Part shown: one piece after another, positions 1 to 8,260 of the stretch
Layout of the letters: every line of letters begins with the position of its first letter
How positions within the stretch are numbered: the first letter of the stretch is position 1
Assembly (NCBI RefSeq): GCF_009928425.1
Contig: NZ_JAABNS010000001.1
Span: 682,001-746,000 of the forward strand
Length of the DNA: 64,000 nucleotides
DNA from: Pseudarthrobacter sp. ATCC 49987
GTDB taxonomy: Bacteria > Actinomycetota > Actinomycetes > Actinomycetales > Micrococcaceae
Direction: 5' to 3'
Made by a program: the position numbers and the translations under genes
The notes under the pieces: generated by a model
The model's database searches: none
Seen by the model: only the letters and a program-made list of their open reading frames with translations
Told to the model about the DNA's origin: nothing

Positions 1-16
1 GTCACGCCTGAACTAA

Positions 17-53
17 ACAGGGTTGGGAAGGCCTGAGCCCTACCCAACCCTGT
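17..53 (-). terminator. Hairpin downstream of the tad locus
   Basis: A perfect 11-bp stem (ACAGGGTTGGG at 17-27 pairing with CCCAACCCTGT at 43-53) lies just beyond the stop of the last pilin gene. In the leftward direction it is placed to end transcription of the tad locus. There is no long U tract, so termination is inferred from position and stem strength. Confidence 0.6.
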
Positions 54-70
54 CCAGTCGCAATGGGTTC

Positions 71-310
71 CTACTTCGAGCAGGTACCGGGAGTCGTCAC
101 TGTGCCGACGGTGGTGGCTGCGCCCATGGTTCCGCCCTTCATCGAGCAGCTAACGGACTCAAAGGTGGAGTTCAGCTGGCCCCCGAGGAGGCCTACGGCG
201 ACGATGATCACGACGGCGATGAGGGAGACCATGATGCCGTATTCGACGGCGGTGGCGCCGCGCTGGTCGCGGCGAAGGCGGGTGGCGAGGTTGGAGAAAA
301 AGGAACGCAT
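71..310 (-). CDS. Flp family type IVb pilin
   Basis: Small pilin of 79 aa. It has a short basic N-terminal leader, then RRDQRG followed by ATAVEYGIM, the G/xxxxEY cleavage and methylation site of Flp prepilins, and then one hydrophobic helix. Mature Flp pilins polymerise into thin pili after cleavage by a TadV-type peptidase; such a gene is at 8.3-8.9 kb. A strong Shine-Dalgarno (AGGAG) precedes the ATG by 6 nt. Its C-terminal tail after the helix is longer than in the other three pilins here and contains two Cys, unlike them. It is separated from the next upstream pilin by about 280 bp containing a terminator-like hairpin, so it may be transcribed separately. Confidence 0.85.
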   Translation of the reverse strand: MRSFFSNLATRLRRDQRGATAVEYGIMVSLIAVVIIVAVGLLGGQLNSTFESVSCSMKGGTMGAATTVGTVTTPGTCSK

Positions 311-593
311 GGGTGACTCCTGAGCGAGTTGGGCGGCTGGCCCTGCACCAGCACTGAGAGGAACTTAGCAAGCAGCGACACGCCGACGATTCGACCTTGA
401 TGCATCCTGTGCCAAGGCTTGCCAAACTGCATGTTCCCTGTACGTTCCCTGCGCAGATTCTGCGCTGGGATTGCGCCTCAGCGCAGACACAGGAGGACCC
501 CCTTGGCTCTGGGGTCCAAGGGGGTCCGGTTTCTGGGGCGCAATTGCGCCGGTGCGGGAGCGTTTCAACCCGCATTGCCAGGAGGCGAGGTGG
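311..593. other. Intergenic region between two pilin genes
   Basis: No convincing coding frame. It holds several inverted repeats: a 12-bp-stem hairpin at 495-527, a perfect 14-bp palindrome (GGCGCAATTGCGCC) at 537-550, and GCGCAGATTCTGCGC at about 451-465. The hairpins probably attenuate read-through from the operon into the distal pilin. No clear -35/-10 pair was found for the distal pilin. Confidence 0.5.
495..527 (-). terminator. Strong hairpin after the tadC-linked pilin
   Basis: GGACCCCCTTGG (495-506) pairs perfectly with CCAAGGGGGTCC (516-527) across a 9-nt loop. It lies about 70 bp downstream of the pilin stop at 594 in the direction of transcription and is a likely terminator or attenuator. 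It has no evident poly-U tail. Confidence 0.55.
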
Positions 594-809
594 CTAGGGG
601 AGGCCCAGTGCGGCCCTGACCCCGTCGCTGAGCCCGTTGAAGTAGATGTTCAGCGCGGTGCCGAAGGCGCCCACCCCGGCCACGATGACGATGGCGATGA
701 ACCCGACGAGGATGCTGTACTCGGTGGCCGTGGCGCCGTCTTCGTCTGATAGGAACCTGGCGACTACTTTGTCGAAGTGGCCTCGGACCCGTGCTGCGAT
801 GCTGGACAT
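594..809 (-). CDS. Flp family type IVb pilin
   Basis: 71-aa prepilin. A charged leader ends in DEDG, followed by ATATEYSILVG (the G/xxxxEY processing site) and a single hydrophobic helix, with a short C-terminal tail. Its Shine-Dalgarno AGGAG overlaps the stop codon of tadC only 8 bp upstream, so the pilin appears translationally linked to the assembly operon. It resembles the pair of pilins at 7.6-8.0 kb (same ATATEYS core) but is clearly divergent in the helix and tail, so it may be a minor or alternative subunit. Confidence 0.87.
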   Translation of the reverse strand: MSSIAARVRGHFDKVVARFLSDEDGATATEYSILVGFIAIVIVAGVGAFGTALNIYFNGLSDGVRAALGLP

Positions 810-817
810 GCGGACTC

Positions 818-1693
818 CTAGGAGAATGCGGCGATGATATTCATAACAGCGGGACCCAACAAGATGATGAAGAGCGTGGGAAAAATGCAGAAAATCAAGG
901 GGAAGAGAATCTTCACCGGGATCTTCATGGCGTGTTCCTCGGCGCGTTGCCGCCGCTTGGTGCGCATCTCCTGCGCCTGGCTCTTGAGGACCTTGGCAAT
1001 GGCGATGCCGTAGGCGTCCGCTTGGACAATCGAGCGGATGAAGCTTCGGAGGTCCGCAACATCAACGCGATCAGCCATCGCCAAGTAGGCTTCCTTCCGC
1101 GAGCGTCCTACCTGGATGTCCTGCAGAGTACGGACAAACTCATCGGCCAGGGGGCCCGTGCCGTTCTTACCGGTGCGGCCCATTGCTGCTTCAAAACCCA
1201 GCCCGGCCTGAACCGAGATGAGCATCTGGTCCAAAGCATTTGGCAGTTCCTGCTGAATGGCGGCGCGCCTCTTCTGTGCATGGCTCCTGATGAGCAAGTC
1301 CGGGGCGAAATAGCCGAACGCAAGCGCGCCAACGAGGATGGCAAGCTTCACTGGAGACGGACCGGCAGCGAAATTGAGGATACCGACCACCCCTGCACCG
1401 AAGGCCAACAAGGGCTTGGTGACCAGTAGGCGCTCCAGCGGCCATTTCTTGGGCCGCCCGGCCCCAGCCAGCTGTTTGTCCAGCCACGCTTCGTAGCTGC
1501 CGGGTGTCAGGCGCAGAATGAAGCCCGTGTACCGCTGGGACAGCGAGGCTACTCCGTCGGACGCCTTGGCGCTCAGGCCGAGATTTACCTGGACGTTGCG
1601 GGCGCCGGCATGGTCGGTGCTGAACGCCAGCCAGACCAGGAGGCTGGCGGGAATAACGATGGCGAGCATGGCGCCGAGCGCTATGGGTGACAT
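818..1693 (-). CDS. tadC: TadC-like type II/IV secretion membrane protein
   Basis: Inner-membrane platform protein of the Flp pilus machine (T2SSF family), 291 aa. An N-terminal membrane segment is followed by a soluble stretch, a central hydrophobic pair, and a T2SSF domain in the C-terminal half with LPNALDQMLISVQAG, the family pattern also seen in TadB. A C-terminal hydrophobic hairpin follows. TadB and TadC normally form a heteromeric platform driven by the TadA ATPase. The ATG is preceded by AGGAGG at 6 nt and lies 10 bp after the tadB stop, so the two are one operon. The family call rests on domain pattern and gene order. Confidence 0.9.
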   Translation of the reverse strand: MSPIALGAMLAIVIPASLLVWLAFSTDHAGARNVQVNLGLSAKASDGVASLSQRYTGFILRLTPGSYEAWLDKQLAGAGRPKKWPLERLLVTKPLLAFGAGVVGILNFAAGPSPVKLAILVGALAFGYFAPDLLIRSHAQKRRAAIQQELPNALDQMLISVQAGLGFEAAMGRTGKNGTGPLADEFVRTLQDIQVGRSRKEAYLAMADRVDVADLRSFIRSIVQADAYGIAIAKVLKSQAQEMRTKRRQRAEEHAMKIPVKILFPLIFCIFPTLFIILLGPAVMNIIAAFS

Positions 1694-1703
1694 GTGCGGC
1701 CTC

Positions 1704-2657
1704 CTAGTACTTTGCCTTGATGAGCCGGCTCAACCAGAAACCGCCGGCGGTAAGCATTAAGGCGGACACTCCCAACATCAGGTATCCGGGAACCGTGCTT
1801 GTGAACGTCTTGGAATATTGCGGATTAACTATGATCAGGGCAACGAAGAGGACGATTGGCAGACCCATCAGTACTGCGGCCGACATGCGGCCCTCGGCGC
1901 TGAGGGCCTGGACTTGACGCCTGATCTGGTTCCGGTCGCGGATCGTCTCACCGACGTGGTCCAGGACCTCGGCAAGATCGCCGCCCACTTCACGGTGGAT
2001 TTCGATGGCCTGGGTAATCCAGCCGAAGTCCTCGCTACCTGTTCTCTGCGCGACGTCGTTCATCGATTCCCCGAGTTCGCGGCCGATCCGGGTCTCATTG
2101 ACGATCCGGCTCAACTCTTCGGACATCGGCGCGTCGCTCTCCTTGGCCGAAGCATCGATGGCACGTAGAAGGCTGTGGCCGGCGCGCATGCTCCCGGTCA
2201 GCATCTGCAAAGTGTCCGGCAGCTGTTCATCAAACTTGGCCCGCCGGCGTGAAGTGCGCAGGTGCAAGTAGGCGAGCATTCCTGCCGGGATAGCCACGAG
2301 CAACAAGACGGCAGGGAACGGCCCGCCCAGGAAGAAGCCAACGACGGCGCCGACGACGGCGCCCGCCCCCATCATGAGCAGAAAGTCGGCGGGCTGGATT
2401 TTGAGCCCGGCACTTTCAAGCTTGTCCCGATCGACCAGGGCGCCGTTGCGCTTCCGGAGCCCTTTGCTGATCACGCCTACGGCAACGTCGGTCAGTTTGG
2501 TAAGACCCGACGTTGTGTCGACGACGTCCGGCCGCCGCCTTGAGACCGGAATGACACTTCCGGATTTGAAGACGACGCCGAAGGCGAGGATGACCGCCGC
2601 ATAGACCAGCAGGACCCCAACGAAAAACAGGCCCGATGGTGCCTCGGTGGCGCCCAT
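1704..2657 (-). CDS. tadB: TadB-like type II/IV secretion membrane protein
   Basis: T2SSF-family platform protein, 317 aa. An N-terminal membrane helix is followed by a cytoplasmic linker, two hydrophobic helices near residues 90-130, and a T2SSF domain (LPDTLQMLTGSMRAGHSL; EIHREVGGDLAEVLD). Two C-terminal helices close the protein. It partners TadC in the membrane to transmit ATPase motion to the growing pilus. Its ATG overlaps the TAA of tadA by one base (TAATG), indicating translational coupling. Confidence 0.92.
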   Translation of the reverse strand: MGATEAPSGLFFVGVLLVYAAVILAFGVVFKSGSVIPVSRRRPDVVDTTSGLTKLTDVAVGVISKGLRKRNGALVDRDKLESAGLKIQPADFLLMMGAGAVVGAVVGFFLGGPFPAVLLLVAIPAGMLAYLHLRTSRRRAKFDEQLPDTLQMLTGSMRAGHSLLRAIDASAKESDAPMSEELSRIVNETRIGRELGESMNDVAQRTGSEDFGWITQAIEIHREVGGDLAEVLDHVGETIRDRNQIRRQVQALSAEGRMSAAVLMGLPIVLFVALIIVNPQYSKTFTSTVPGYLMLGVSALMLTAGGFWLSRLIKAKY

Positions 2658-4117
2658 TACTTTCCCCTCACAGGATGCGCGCCGAAGACGGTCGGCGAGA
2701 TCTGAATCCCGAGTTCGATGAACCTGTCCGTGAACCGTGGACGGACACCAGTGGGGACGGGCTTGCCAAGGAAACGCCCCTGGGAGTCGACGCCGGCCGA
2801 ATAGTCGAAGACGAAAGCATCCTGGAGCGTGACGATGTCGCCTTCCATGCCTTGGACTTCGGTGATATGTGTGACACGGCGGGTACCGTCGCGAAGACGG
2901 GATATGTGGACGATCAAGTTGACCGCCGAGGCGATCTGCTCTCGAATGGCCCGGAGCGGCAGATCCAGTCCGGCCATGAGGACCAGGGTCTCCAACCGGG
3001 CCACTGCATCCCGGGGGGAGTTGGCGTGGACTGTTGAGATTGAACCGTCATGGCCGGTGTTCATTGCCTGCAGCATGTCGAGTGACTCGCCGCCCCGGAC
3101 CTCACCCACGACGATCCTGTCCGGCCTCATGCGCAGGGAGTTTCGGACCAGCTCCCGAATCGATACTTCACCCTGGCCCTCGATGTTTGCCGGCCGGCTC
3201 TCCAGCCTGACCACGTGGTCCTGTTGCAGCTGGAGTTCCACCGCATCTTCGATCGTGACAATCCGGTCCGTGGCCGGTATGAAGGAAGAGAGCACGTTGA
3301 GCATGGTGGTTTTGCCCGTGCCGGTGCCGCCGGAAACGATGATGTTCATCCGGGCCAGCACGCAGGCTTCGAGCAGCTCAGCCATTTCAGGGGAGAGGCT
3401 TCCAAACTGGATGAGCTTTTCCACCGTCAGGGCCTCGCGGCCGAATTTGCGAATCGTCAGCGACGCTCCGTTGACCGCCAGGGGCGGAATGATGGCATTG
3501 ACGCGCGAGCCGTCAGCCAAACGCGCATCCACCAGGGGCGACGACTCGTCGATGCGCCGGCCCACTCGGGAAACTATGCGCTCGATGACCCGGCGGAGGG
3601 CATCCTCGCCGCTGAATTTCGCGTCCGTAAGGAACAGTTGCCCGTTTCGTTCCACATAGATCTGGTCCGCCCGGTTCACCATTATTTCCGTCACCGTGGG
3701 GTCTTCCAGGTACCGCTCCAGCGGACCGTGGCCTAAGACGTCATCGATGATTTCCTTTGTGAGCCGCTGGCGTTCCCCGGACGAAAGAGGCACCTGTTCC
3801 TCGTCAACCACGATTTTCAATTCGTCTTTGACGTATTTGTGGAGCTCGGCATCATCGAGGGAGGAATCAGTCAGCCGGGAACCGAGGCGCTCATACAGCG
3901 CTTGGCTGGCCCGTTCCTTGAGCCCGGCCAGGGCTTCGCTGGCTATGCCGGCAGTCGGGCGGTGCTCAACGACGGACGCCGTTGACTGTTCCGCGACGTG
4001 GGCTTCATGGATGAATCCCAGGGTGGCCGGTGCGGCGAAAGGAGCCGTCGGCACCACGGTGGTGGGCAAATCGTCGATGTCGGAATGGAGCCTCTCAAAC
4101 CTCTTGGAGAGTGTCAC
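2657..4117 (-). CDS. tadA: TadA/CpaF family pilus assembly ATPase
   Basis: Secretion ATPase that powers Flp pilus assembly, 486 aa. An N-terminal all-alpha region of about 130 residues is followed by the PilT/VirB11-like domain. Walker A GGTGTGKTT is at about 263-271, the Walker B region RIVVGEVRGGE at about 334-344, and the His box GHDGSISTVHAN at about 355-366. All the expected ATPase motifs are present, and the length is usual for CpaF. The start codon overlaps the end of the CpaE gene by 4 bp (ATGA). This is the most certain identification in the locus. Confidence 0.97.
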   Translation of the reverse strand: MTLSKRFERLHSDIDDLPTTVVPTAPFAAPATLGFIHEAHVAEQSTASVVEHRPTAGIASEALAGLKERASQALYERLGSRLTDSSLDDAELHKYVKDELKIVVDEEQVPLSSGERQRLTKEIIDDVLGHGPLERYLEDPTVTEIMVNRADQIYVERNGQLFLTDAKFSGEDALRRVIERIVSRVGRRIDESSPLVDARLADGSRVNAIIPPLAVNGASLTIRKFGREALTVEKLIQFGSLSPEMAELLEACVLARMNIIVSGGTGTGKTTMLNVLSSFIPATDRIVTIEDAVELQLQQDHVVRLESRPANIEGQGEVSIRELVRNSLRMRPDRIVVGEVRGGESLDMLQAMNTGHDGSISTVHANSPRDAVARLETLVLMAGLDLPLRAIREQIASAVNLIVHISRLRDGTRRVTHITEVQGMEGDIVTLQDAFVFDYSAGVDSQGRFLGKPVPTGVRPRFTDRFIELGIQISPTVFGAHPVRGK

Positions 4118-5316
4118 TGTACAACCGCCCTTCGGTGGAGCTTCTTATGCGGCCGGGCTTCCCAGTTGGGTTTGAACCGGTCGACCAGTTGGCGAAGGCC
4201 TTTGAGCGCCGCATCCCGGCTGCCGTCCTGCAACAGGGGGATCCCTTTGTTGGTCGAGAACGGAAGTGTCCTGGAACGAGGCAGGACAATGTCGACGGGA
4301 GCGCCGATCGTGGCCTCAATATCCTGCAGCGTGAGTCCGGTTTTCTTGTCAGCCATGTTCAGGACGATGTGCCGGTTGGCGGGCATCAGCTCGAGCTCGG
4401 ACAGGATCTGGAACCCGGTCCGGATTCCCCGGATGCTGGGAATATCCATTCCGCAGACCCATACCGCGTCTGTGGCTCGTTCGAGCACAGCCAGAACGTG
4501 CTCGCCCAGGCCCGGGGCGGTATCAACAACCACGTACTGGAATTCGGCCTTGAGCTGTGTCAGAAGATGAGAAATATGCTCCCCCGTGATTTTGTCCATT
4601 TCGATCGGGTTCTTTGGGGCACACAGCGCGTAGATGTTCGCCGGGTGCATCGTGAGGTAGGTCTTGAGCACCATCGCGTCCTGGGTTGCGGCGCCGGCAA
4701 CGGCATCCGTAATAGTGAACTCAGGTTGCAGCAGGAGCCCGCTGGCGACGTCCCCGAACTGGAGGTCGAGGTCAACAATGACAACGCTCATCGGCGCAGC
4801 CTGGCCCAAACCGACGGCCAGGTTCGTGGCGAGGGTGGTCTTTCCGACCCCGCCCTTGGGCGACATCACCGCAATGATGCGGCCACCATCGGCCATGGGG
4901 CCTTCCCCCGCCGTCGGACCGAGCCCGCGCCGCCGTCCGGCAGCGGCCAACCCGGCCCGCTCCACCGCCGCGCGGATAGTGTCGGTGTCCGCGTCCGGGG
5001 ACAGCAGATCCCGGACGCCGGATCGCATTGACTGCAACGTGGTGGCGGGGTCTTCCTCGGCTACCAGCAGGATACTGATCTCCGGAAATTGCAGATCAAC
5101 TATGCTGGCGAACTTGAGCGCATCGACGATCGGCAGTTCCGGGCCCAGGATCAGGACCTCCGGCGGTTCTCCGCTCAGTTGGCTCAACACTTCGTCGGGC
5201 CCGGAGGGAAGATAGGCTGCCTGGAAATAGTGCAGCGTTCCCCGCATGGGGGCGGTCGCCAGCCGCACCCGGCGCTCGTACTCGGCATTCGGAGTGATCA
5301 GAATGAAACGGCTCAT
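4114..5316 (-). CDS. cpaE: CpaE/TadZ-like pilus localisation ATPase
   Basis: MinD/ParA-type protein of the tad locus, 400 aa. Residues 1-120 form a receiver-like domain without an obvious phospho-acceptor cluster. The P-loop domain begins near 145 with the deviant Walker A KGGVGKTT at 154-161, then DLDLQFGD and DTAPGLGEHVL. In other tad systems this protein positions the machine at the cell pole. Its stop overlaps tadA and its start overlaps the cpaB stop, each by 4 bp. A basic C-terminal tail (HKKLHRR) is present. Confidence 0.92.
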   Translation of the reverse strand: MSRFILITPNAEYERRVRLATAPMRGTLHYFQAAYLPSGPDEVLSQLSGEPPEVLILGPELPIVDALKFASIVDLQFPEISILLVAEEDPATTLQSMRSGVRDLLSPDADTDTIRAAVERAGLAAAGRRRGLGPTAGEGPMADGGRIIAVMSPKGGVGKTTLATNLAVGLGQAAPMSVVIVDLDLQFGDVASGLLLQPEFTITDAVAGAATQDAMVLKTYLTMHPANIYALCAPKNPIEMDKITGEHISHLLTQLKAEFQYVVVDTAPGLGEHVLAVLERATDAVWVCGMDIPSIRGIRTGFQILSELELMPANRHIVLNMADKKTGLTLQDIEATIGAPVDIVLPRSRTLPFSTNKGIPLLQDGSRDAALKGLRQLVDRFKPNWEARPHKKLHRRAVVQ

Positions 5317-6104
5317 CGGAACAACCTCGTCTTGTCCAGGACTCCGGGGGAGTTTTCTATGGCGTCAGCCGGCTCACGGGAGAGATATATTTTTCCGAAT
5401 TCCGCGGCATAGACCAGCTTTTCGGCGTCGGCCGCATTTCGGGCAAGGGTAACCAGGTACGTATCGCTGGAATTCTGTTTCTGGTTATCGGCGGTCAGGG
5501 CGCCCTGGCTTGTGCCCTGCTGGGCCTGCGCCTCTGTCTGGGCGGCAGCGCCGGAGCTGAACTGGACACCTGTGACCAGGACCTTGTGGAAGACCAGTTG
5601 CGTCGCGTTTCCGACCGTAGCCTGCCCGCCTGTGGTGGCTGACGTGTCGCTGCTCGCCGAGATGAAGATGCCCACTGTGTCGCCGGCCTCCACCCGGCCG
5701 CCGACAACGCGGTCGATGCCGAGCCGGAACGTGATTTCCTGGAGACCAGCGGGGACCTTTACCCGTGCCGGGCCCAGATAGGCGTTGGCTTCAACAAGCC
5801 GGCTGTTGAGCAGCTGCTCGCCAGGGACCAAGGCCACCGAAGTGACTTTGTTACCCAAGGACGCTAGGTCCGCCACTCCGTCCGCTGCCGCGGCGCCAAC
5901 CGGGACTGACTTGGTGACGACGTAGTCACTGAGCTTGTCCGCGGGTGTCCCTGCGGCCACATCCTGTTTGACGACCAGGACGTTGGTTGTTTCGGTGTTT
6001 GCGAGGGCCCGTTTATCGGCGCCCTGGACGTAGTTGAAAAGAATGATGGTTCCTATGACGGCCACAACGAGTGCGGCGATGCCCCCCAGCAGGCGAGTTT
6101 TCAA
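5313..6104 (-). CDS. cpaB: CpaB/RcpC-like Flp pilus assembly protein
   Basis: Membrane-anchored SAF-domain protein, 263 aa. One N-terminal transmembrane helix (residues 5-27) is followed by a SAF-like beta-clip domain (about 40-110) and an RcpC-type extracellular domain with RVKVPAGLQEITFRLG. In Gram-negative bacteria CpaB stabilises the secretin. No secretin gene is present here, as expected for a Gram-positive organism, so it probably acts at the cell wall. The start is a TTG with AAGGGG upstream; no ATG fits. A Gln/Ala/Ser-rich stretch (about 185-215) is probably a flexible loop. Confidence 0.85.
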   Translation of the reverse strand: MKTRLLGGIAALVVAVIGTIILFNYVQGADKRALANTETTNVLVVKQDVAAGTPADKLSDYVVTKSVPVGAAAADGVADLASLGNKVTSVALVPGEQLLNSRLVEANAYLGPARVKVPAGLQEITFRLGIDRVVGGRVEAGDTVGIFISASSDTSATTGGQATVGNATQLVFHKVLVTGVQFSSGAAAQTEAQAQQGTSQGALTADNQKQNSSDTYLVTLARNAADAEKLVYAAEFGKIYLSREPADAIENSPGVLDKTRLFR

Positions 6105-6125
6105 TTTTTTCCCCTTAGAACTGCG

Positions 6126-7091
6126 TTACTTGATGAGATGAGGAGGTAGGTCAACCCCGCCGCCGGTGTAGCCGCCGCCCCCGTACAACGTGGGGTCGGC
6201 CACCCATGAGACGAACCTGCCGCGGATGCCGCGGTCTGATCCGCCAAGACCCGTCAGGTCACCTCCGGTCATGCCTGGAAAGCTGTAGCCGACCAGCATG
6301 AATGCTGCATAACCCTTGATGTAGTACTTGGCGTTGGATCCTGTCCCCGACGCAGTGGAAAAGACCGGAAACAGCACCACCGTGTTCAGGTAGCTCTCGA
6401 TGAGCGGCTTGCAGTCCGATGGCATGCTGAGGCCGGTTTTTGTCATCGCATATGGATCCGTGATGCCTGGCGTGGCCGGATCGTCGGCGAAGACCGTCGT
6501 GGCACACTCGCCTGGATTCGTCAGCAACCACTCAAAGCCACCGGGGATGACACCCCCCGAAGGGCTGTCACTGGTGCAGGTCTCGCTGCCATGCGTGAGG
6601 ATCGTGTGCAGCGACCCGTCGACGTCAAACTGGCAGGGAGCGAACGTGAGCGGAAGGGCAGCAGGTCCAGACCCGGGCGATCCCCACGTTGCGGTTGCCT
6701 GTGCTCCGACCGTTACCGGGCCGGAGTTCAGTGCGTTCGCAAACATCTTTGTCAGGAAACCGGAGCCGCCGTTCTTGGTGGACGTCGTCACCGTAACCTG
6801 GCCGGCAACGCTGAGATCGACGCTGGCGGCGCTTTCGTTGTCATTGGAGTTGGCGTTGGCCAGCGGAACGGCGAGAGCGGACGTGCAGGGGCCGGTCTCG
6901 CAACTTCGTGCGACCGCGAGTGCTCCAGCGTCCGCACCGTTCTGCAGCTGGGCACGTTCGGCATAGATCTGTCCAACATCGACCGCTACCGCTCCGACCC
7001 CGATGAGGGCCATCATCATCAGGCCGACGATCACTCCCGCTGCCCCGCGTTCAGAGTCATGGGGATTCGCACTTCCGATTAGCCGCCGCAT
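6126..7091 (-). CDS. TadG-like pilus assembly protein
   Basis: 321 aa with an N-terminal ERG-AAGVIVG segment and hydrophobic helix, then YAERAQLQNGADAGALAVAR, the conserved N-terminal signature of TadE/TadG-like (DUF2134) proteins. The rest is a secreted domain with several Cys and a Gly/Tyr-rich end. TadE/TadG proteins are minor pseudopilin-like components needed for pilus assembly. The ATG overlaps the end of the TadE gene by 13 bp and has AAGGAG at 7 nt, so both start and coupling are well supported. The C-terminal half is not recognised as a named domain. Confidence 0.77.
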   Translation of the reverse strand: MRRLIGSANPHDSERGAAGVIVGLMMMALIGVGAVAVDVGQIYAERAQLQNGADAGALAVARSCETGPCTSALAVPLANANSNDNESAASVDLSVAGQVTVTTSTKNGGSGFLTKMFANALNSGPVTVGAQATATWGSPGSGPAALPLTFAPCQFDVDGSLHTILTHGSETCTSDSPSGGVIPGGFEWLLTNPGECATTVFADDPATPGITDPYAMTKTGLSMPSDCKPLIESYLNTVVLFPVFSTASGTGSNAKYYIKGYAAFMLVGYSFPGMTGGDLTGLGGSDRGIRGRFVSWVADPTLYGGGGYTGGGVDLPPHLIK

Positions 7092-7477
7092 TGCATGGCT
7101 CCTTTGCCGGTGAGGATCAAAGAGGATCCGAAGAATCCGGTGAGTGACGTGCCCGTGTACTTGACGTTCACCACCGACGTCGGAGTCGGGGTTGTGGACG
7201 GGCAGGCCGCGGCCGAATAGTCGAAGGTCAGCAGCCCGGTATTGATCGACGGCGCGCCGGCTTTGCCGGCGGCGGTCGCCTTCACGGTGTCCTTCGTAAT
7301 GGCCATGGTCCTGGCGGCTTCACGGGACGCCTGCGTCACTGAGACCTGGACGTTGTAGGCGTTGGCAAACTCGACCACGCCGATGATCAGGGCGATGAGC
7401 ACGGGAGCGACTAGCGCGAATTCGACGGCCACTGCACCGCGCTCACGGTTGCTGGCTGGTTTTCTGCTGCGTTTCAA
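7079..7477 (-). CDS. tadE: TadE family pseudopilin
   Basis: 132-aa TadE-like protein. A basic leader (KRSRKPASNRERG) is followed by AVAVEFALVAPVL, the pseudopilin-type processing site with the conserved Glu, then a hydrophobic helix, the NVQVSVTQASREAAR segment typical of TadE, and a small extracellular domain with a Cys pair. I chose a TTG start at 7477 because AGGGGG lies just upstream; a longer open frame to 7588 would start inside the region after the pilin gene and lacks a ribosome site. It is coupled to the TadG-like gene that follows. Confidence 0.82.
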   Translation of the reverse strand: MKRSRKPASNRERGAVAVEFALVAPVLIALIIGVVEFANAYNVQVSVTQASREAARTMAITKDTVKATAAGKAGAPSINTGLLTFDYSAAACPSTTPTPTSVVNVKYTGTSLTGFFGSSLILTGKGAMQCGG

Positions 7478-7556
7478 CGGGTCCCCCTGGACAGTTGCAG
7501 CGTGAATTAAGTGTGGGTGTGCCGCGCATTCGCGCGGCACACCCGTTGGGCCTGAA

Positions 7557-7757
7557 CTACCATCCGCCGACAGTGCCGGCGAGACCACTGAAGAACAGGT
7601 TGAGGTTGGTGCCGAACGCGGTCACGCCAATGACGATGACCAGTGCGATGAGACCGACAAGCAGCGAGTACTCGGTTGCCGTTGCACCCTTTTCGGCGGA
7701 GGCTCGATCAGTGGCCGAGACCAGAAAAGCCTGAACGGCGAGCATGAACTTCAACAT
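7557..7757 (-). CDS. Flp family type IVb pilin
   Basis: 66-aa prepilin with leader ending SAEKG, then ATATEYSLLVGLIALVIVIG, followed by a short tail ending GTVGGW. From EKG onward it is almost identical to the pilin at 7790-7990, differing only in the last few residues, while the leaders differ. It sits directly after that copy and before TadE. The two are likely the major pilin genes and a recent tandem duplication. GGAAGG precedes the ATG at a slightly long spacing. Confidence 0.88.
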   Translation of the reverse strand: MLKFMLAVQAFLVSATDRASAEKGATATEYSLLVGLIALVIVIGVTAFGTNLNLFFSGLAGTVGGW

Positions 7758-7789
7758 GGCGGTGAGACCTTCCCGTATCGCGTTCCCGG

Positions 7790-7990
7790 TTACCAGGCGC
7801 CGACCTTGGCGGCGAGGCCGCTGAAGAAGAGGTTGAGGTTGGTGCCGAACGCGGTCACGCCGATGACGATGACCAGGGCGATGAGACCGACAAGCAGGGA
7901 GTACTCGGTTGCCGTGGCTCCCTTTTCAGATTCGAGCTTTTCCTTGACGCCGGCGACAAATGCGAGCATTGAGATCATGAGACCAGTCAT
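7790..7990 (-). CDS. Flp family type IVb pilin
   Basis: 66-aa prepilin and the first pilin of the locus after the prepilin peptidase. The leader ends ESEKG, then ATATEYSLLVG with the processing site and conserved Glu-Tyr, one hydrophobic helix, and a tail ending AKVGAW. AAGGAA precedes the ATG. The 32-bp gap to the next pilin and their near identity indicate tandem duplication. The 270-bp non-coding stretch upstream suggests the main operon promoter lies there, which would make this the most strongly expressed pilin. Confidence 0.88.
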   Translation of the reverse strand: MTGLMISMLAFVAGVKEKLESEKGATATEYSLLVGLIALVIVIGVTAFGTNLNLFFSGLAAKVGAW

Positions 7991-8260
7991 TGTGAATTCC
8001 TTTTCCAGAGTTTTTGAATGTAAAACGGAATTCCAGCAAATCCCCTTTTGCTAACCCCCTGGAGCTCCGTTGGGTCAACAATTGCATGGCGATTAACGGC
8101 ACAGCAATGCATCGGAATACTCGAATTTTCTGGGTGGAAATGGAGGCACCACCTGTGCCTGTTTGCCGGAGTACTCAGTTCGGGGCGGAGACCGCGGATC
8201 AACTACGTGGTTTGATACGCCCGCTTACTAATGAGGTCAGAGATACAGCAGTTACAGGAG
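7991..8260 (-). promoter_or_regulatory. Probable promoter region of the tad operon
   Basis: 270 bp without a convincing gene, clearly more A/T-rich than the surrounding DNA. It lies between the prepilin peptidase gene and the first pilin, both leftward. A candidate -35 (TTGACC, read on the minus strand near 8075) is followed about 18 nt later by TTAGCA. The assignment is weak, but the size, base composition and position fit a regulated operon promoter with a 5' leader. Confidence 0.35.
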
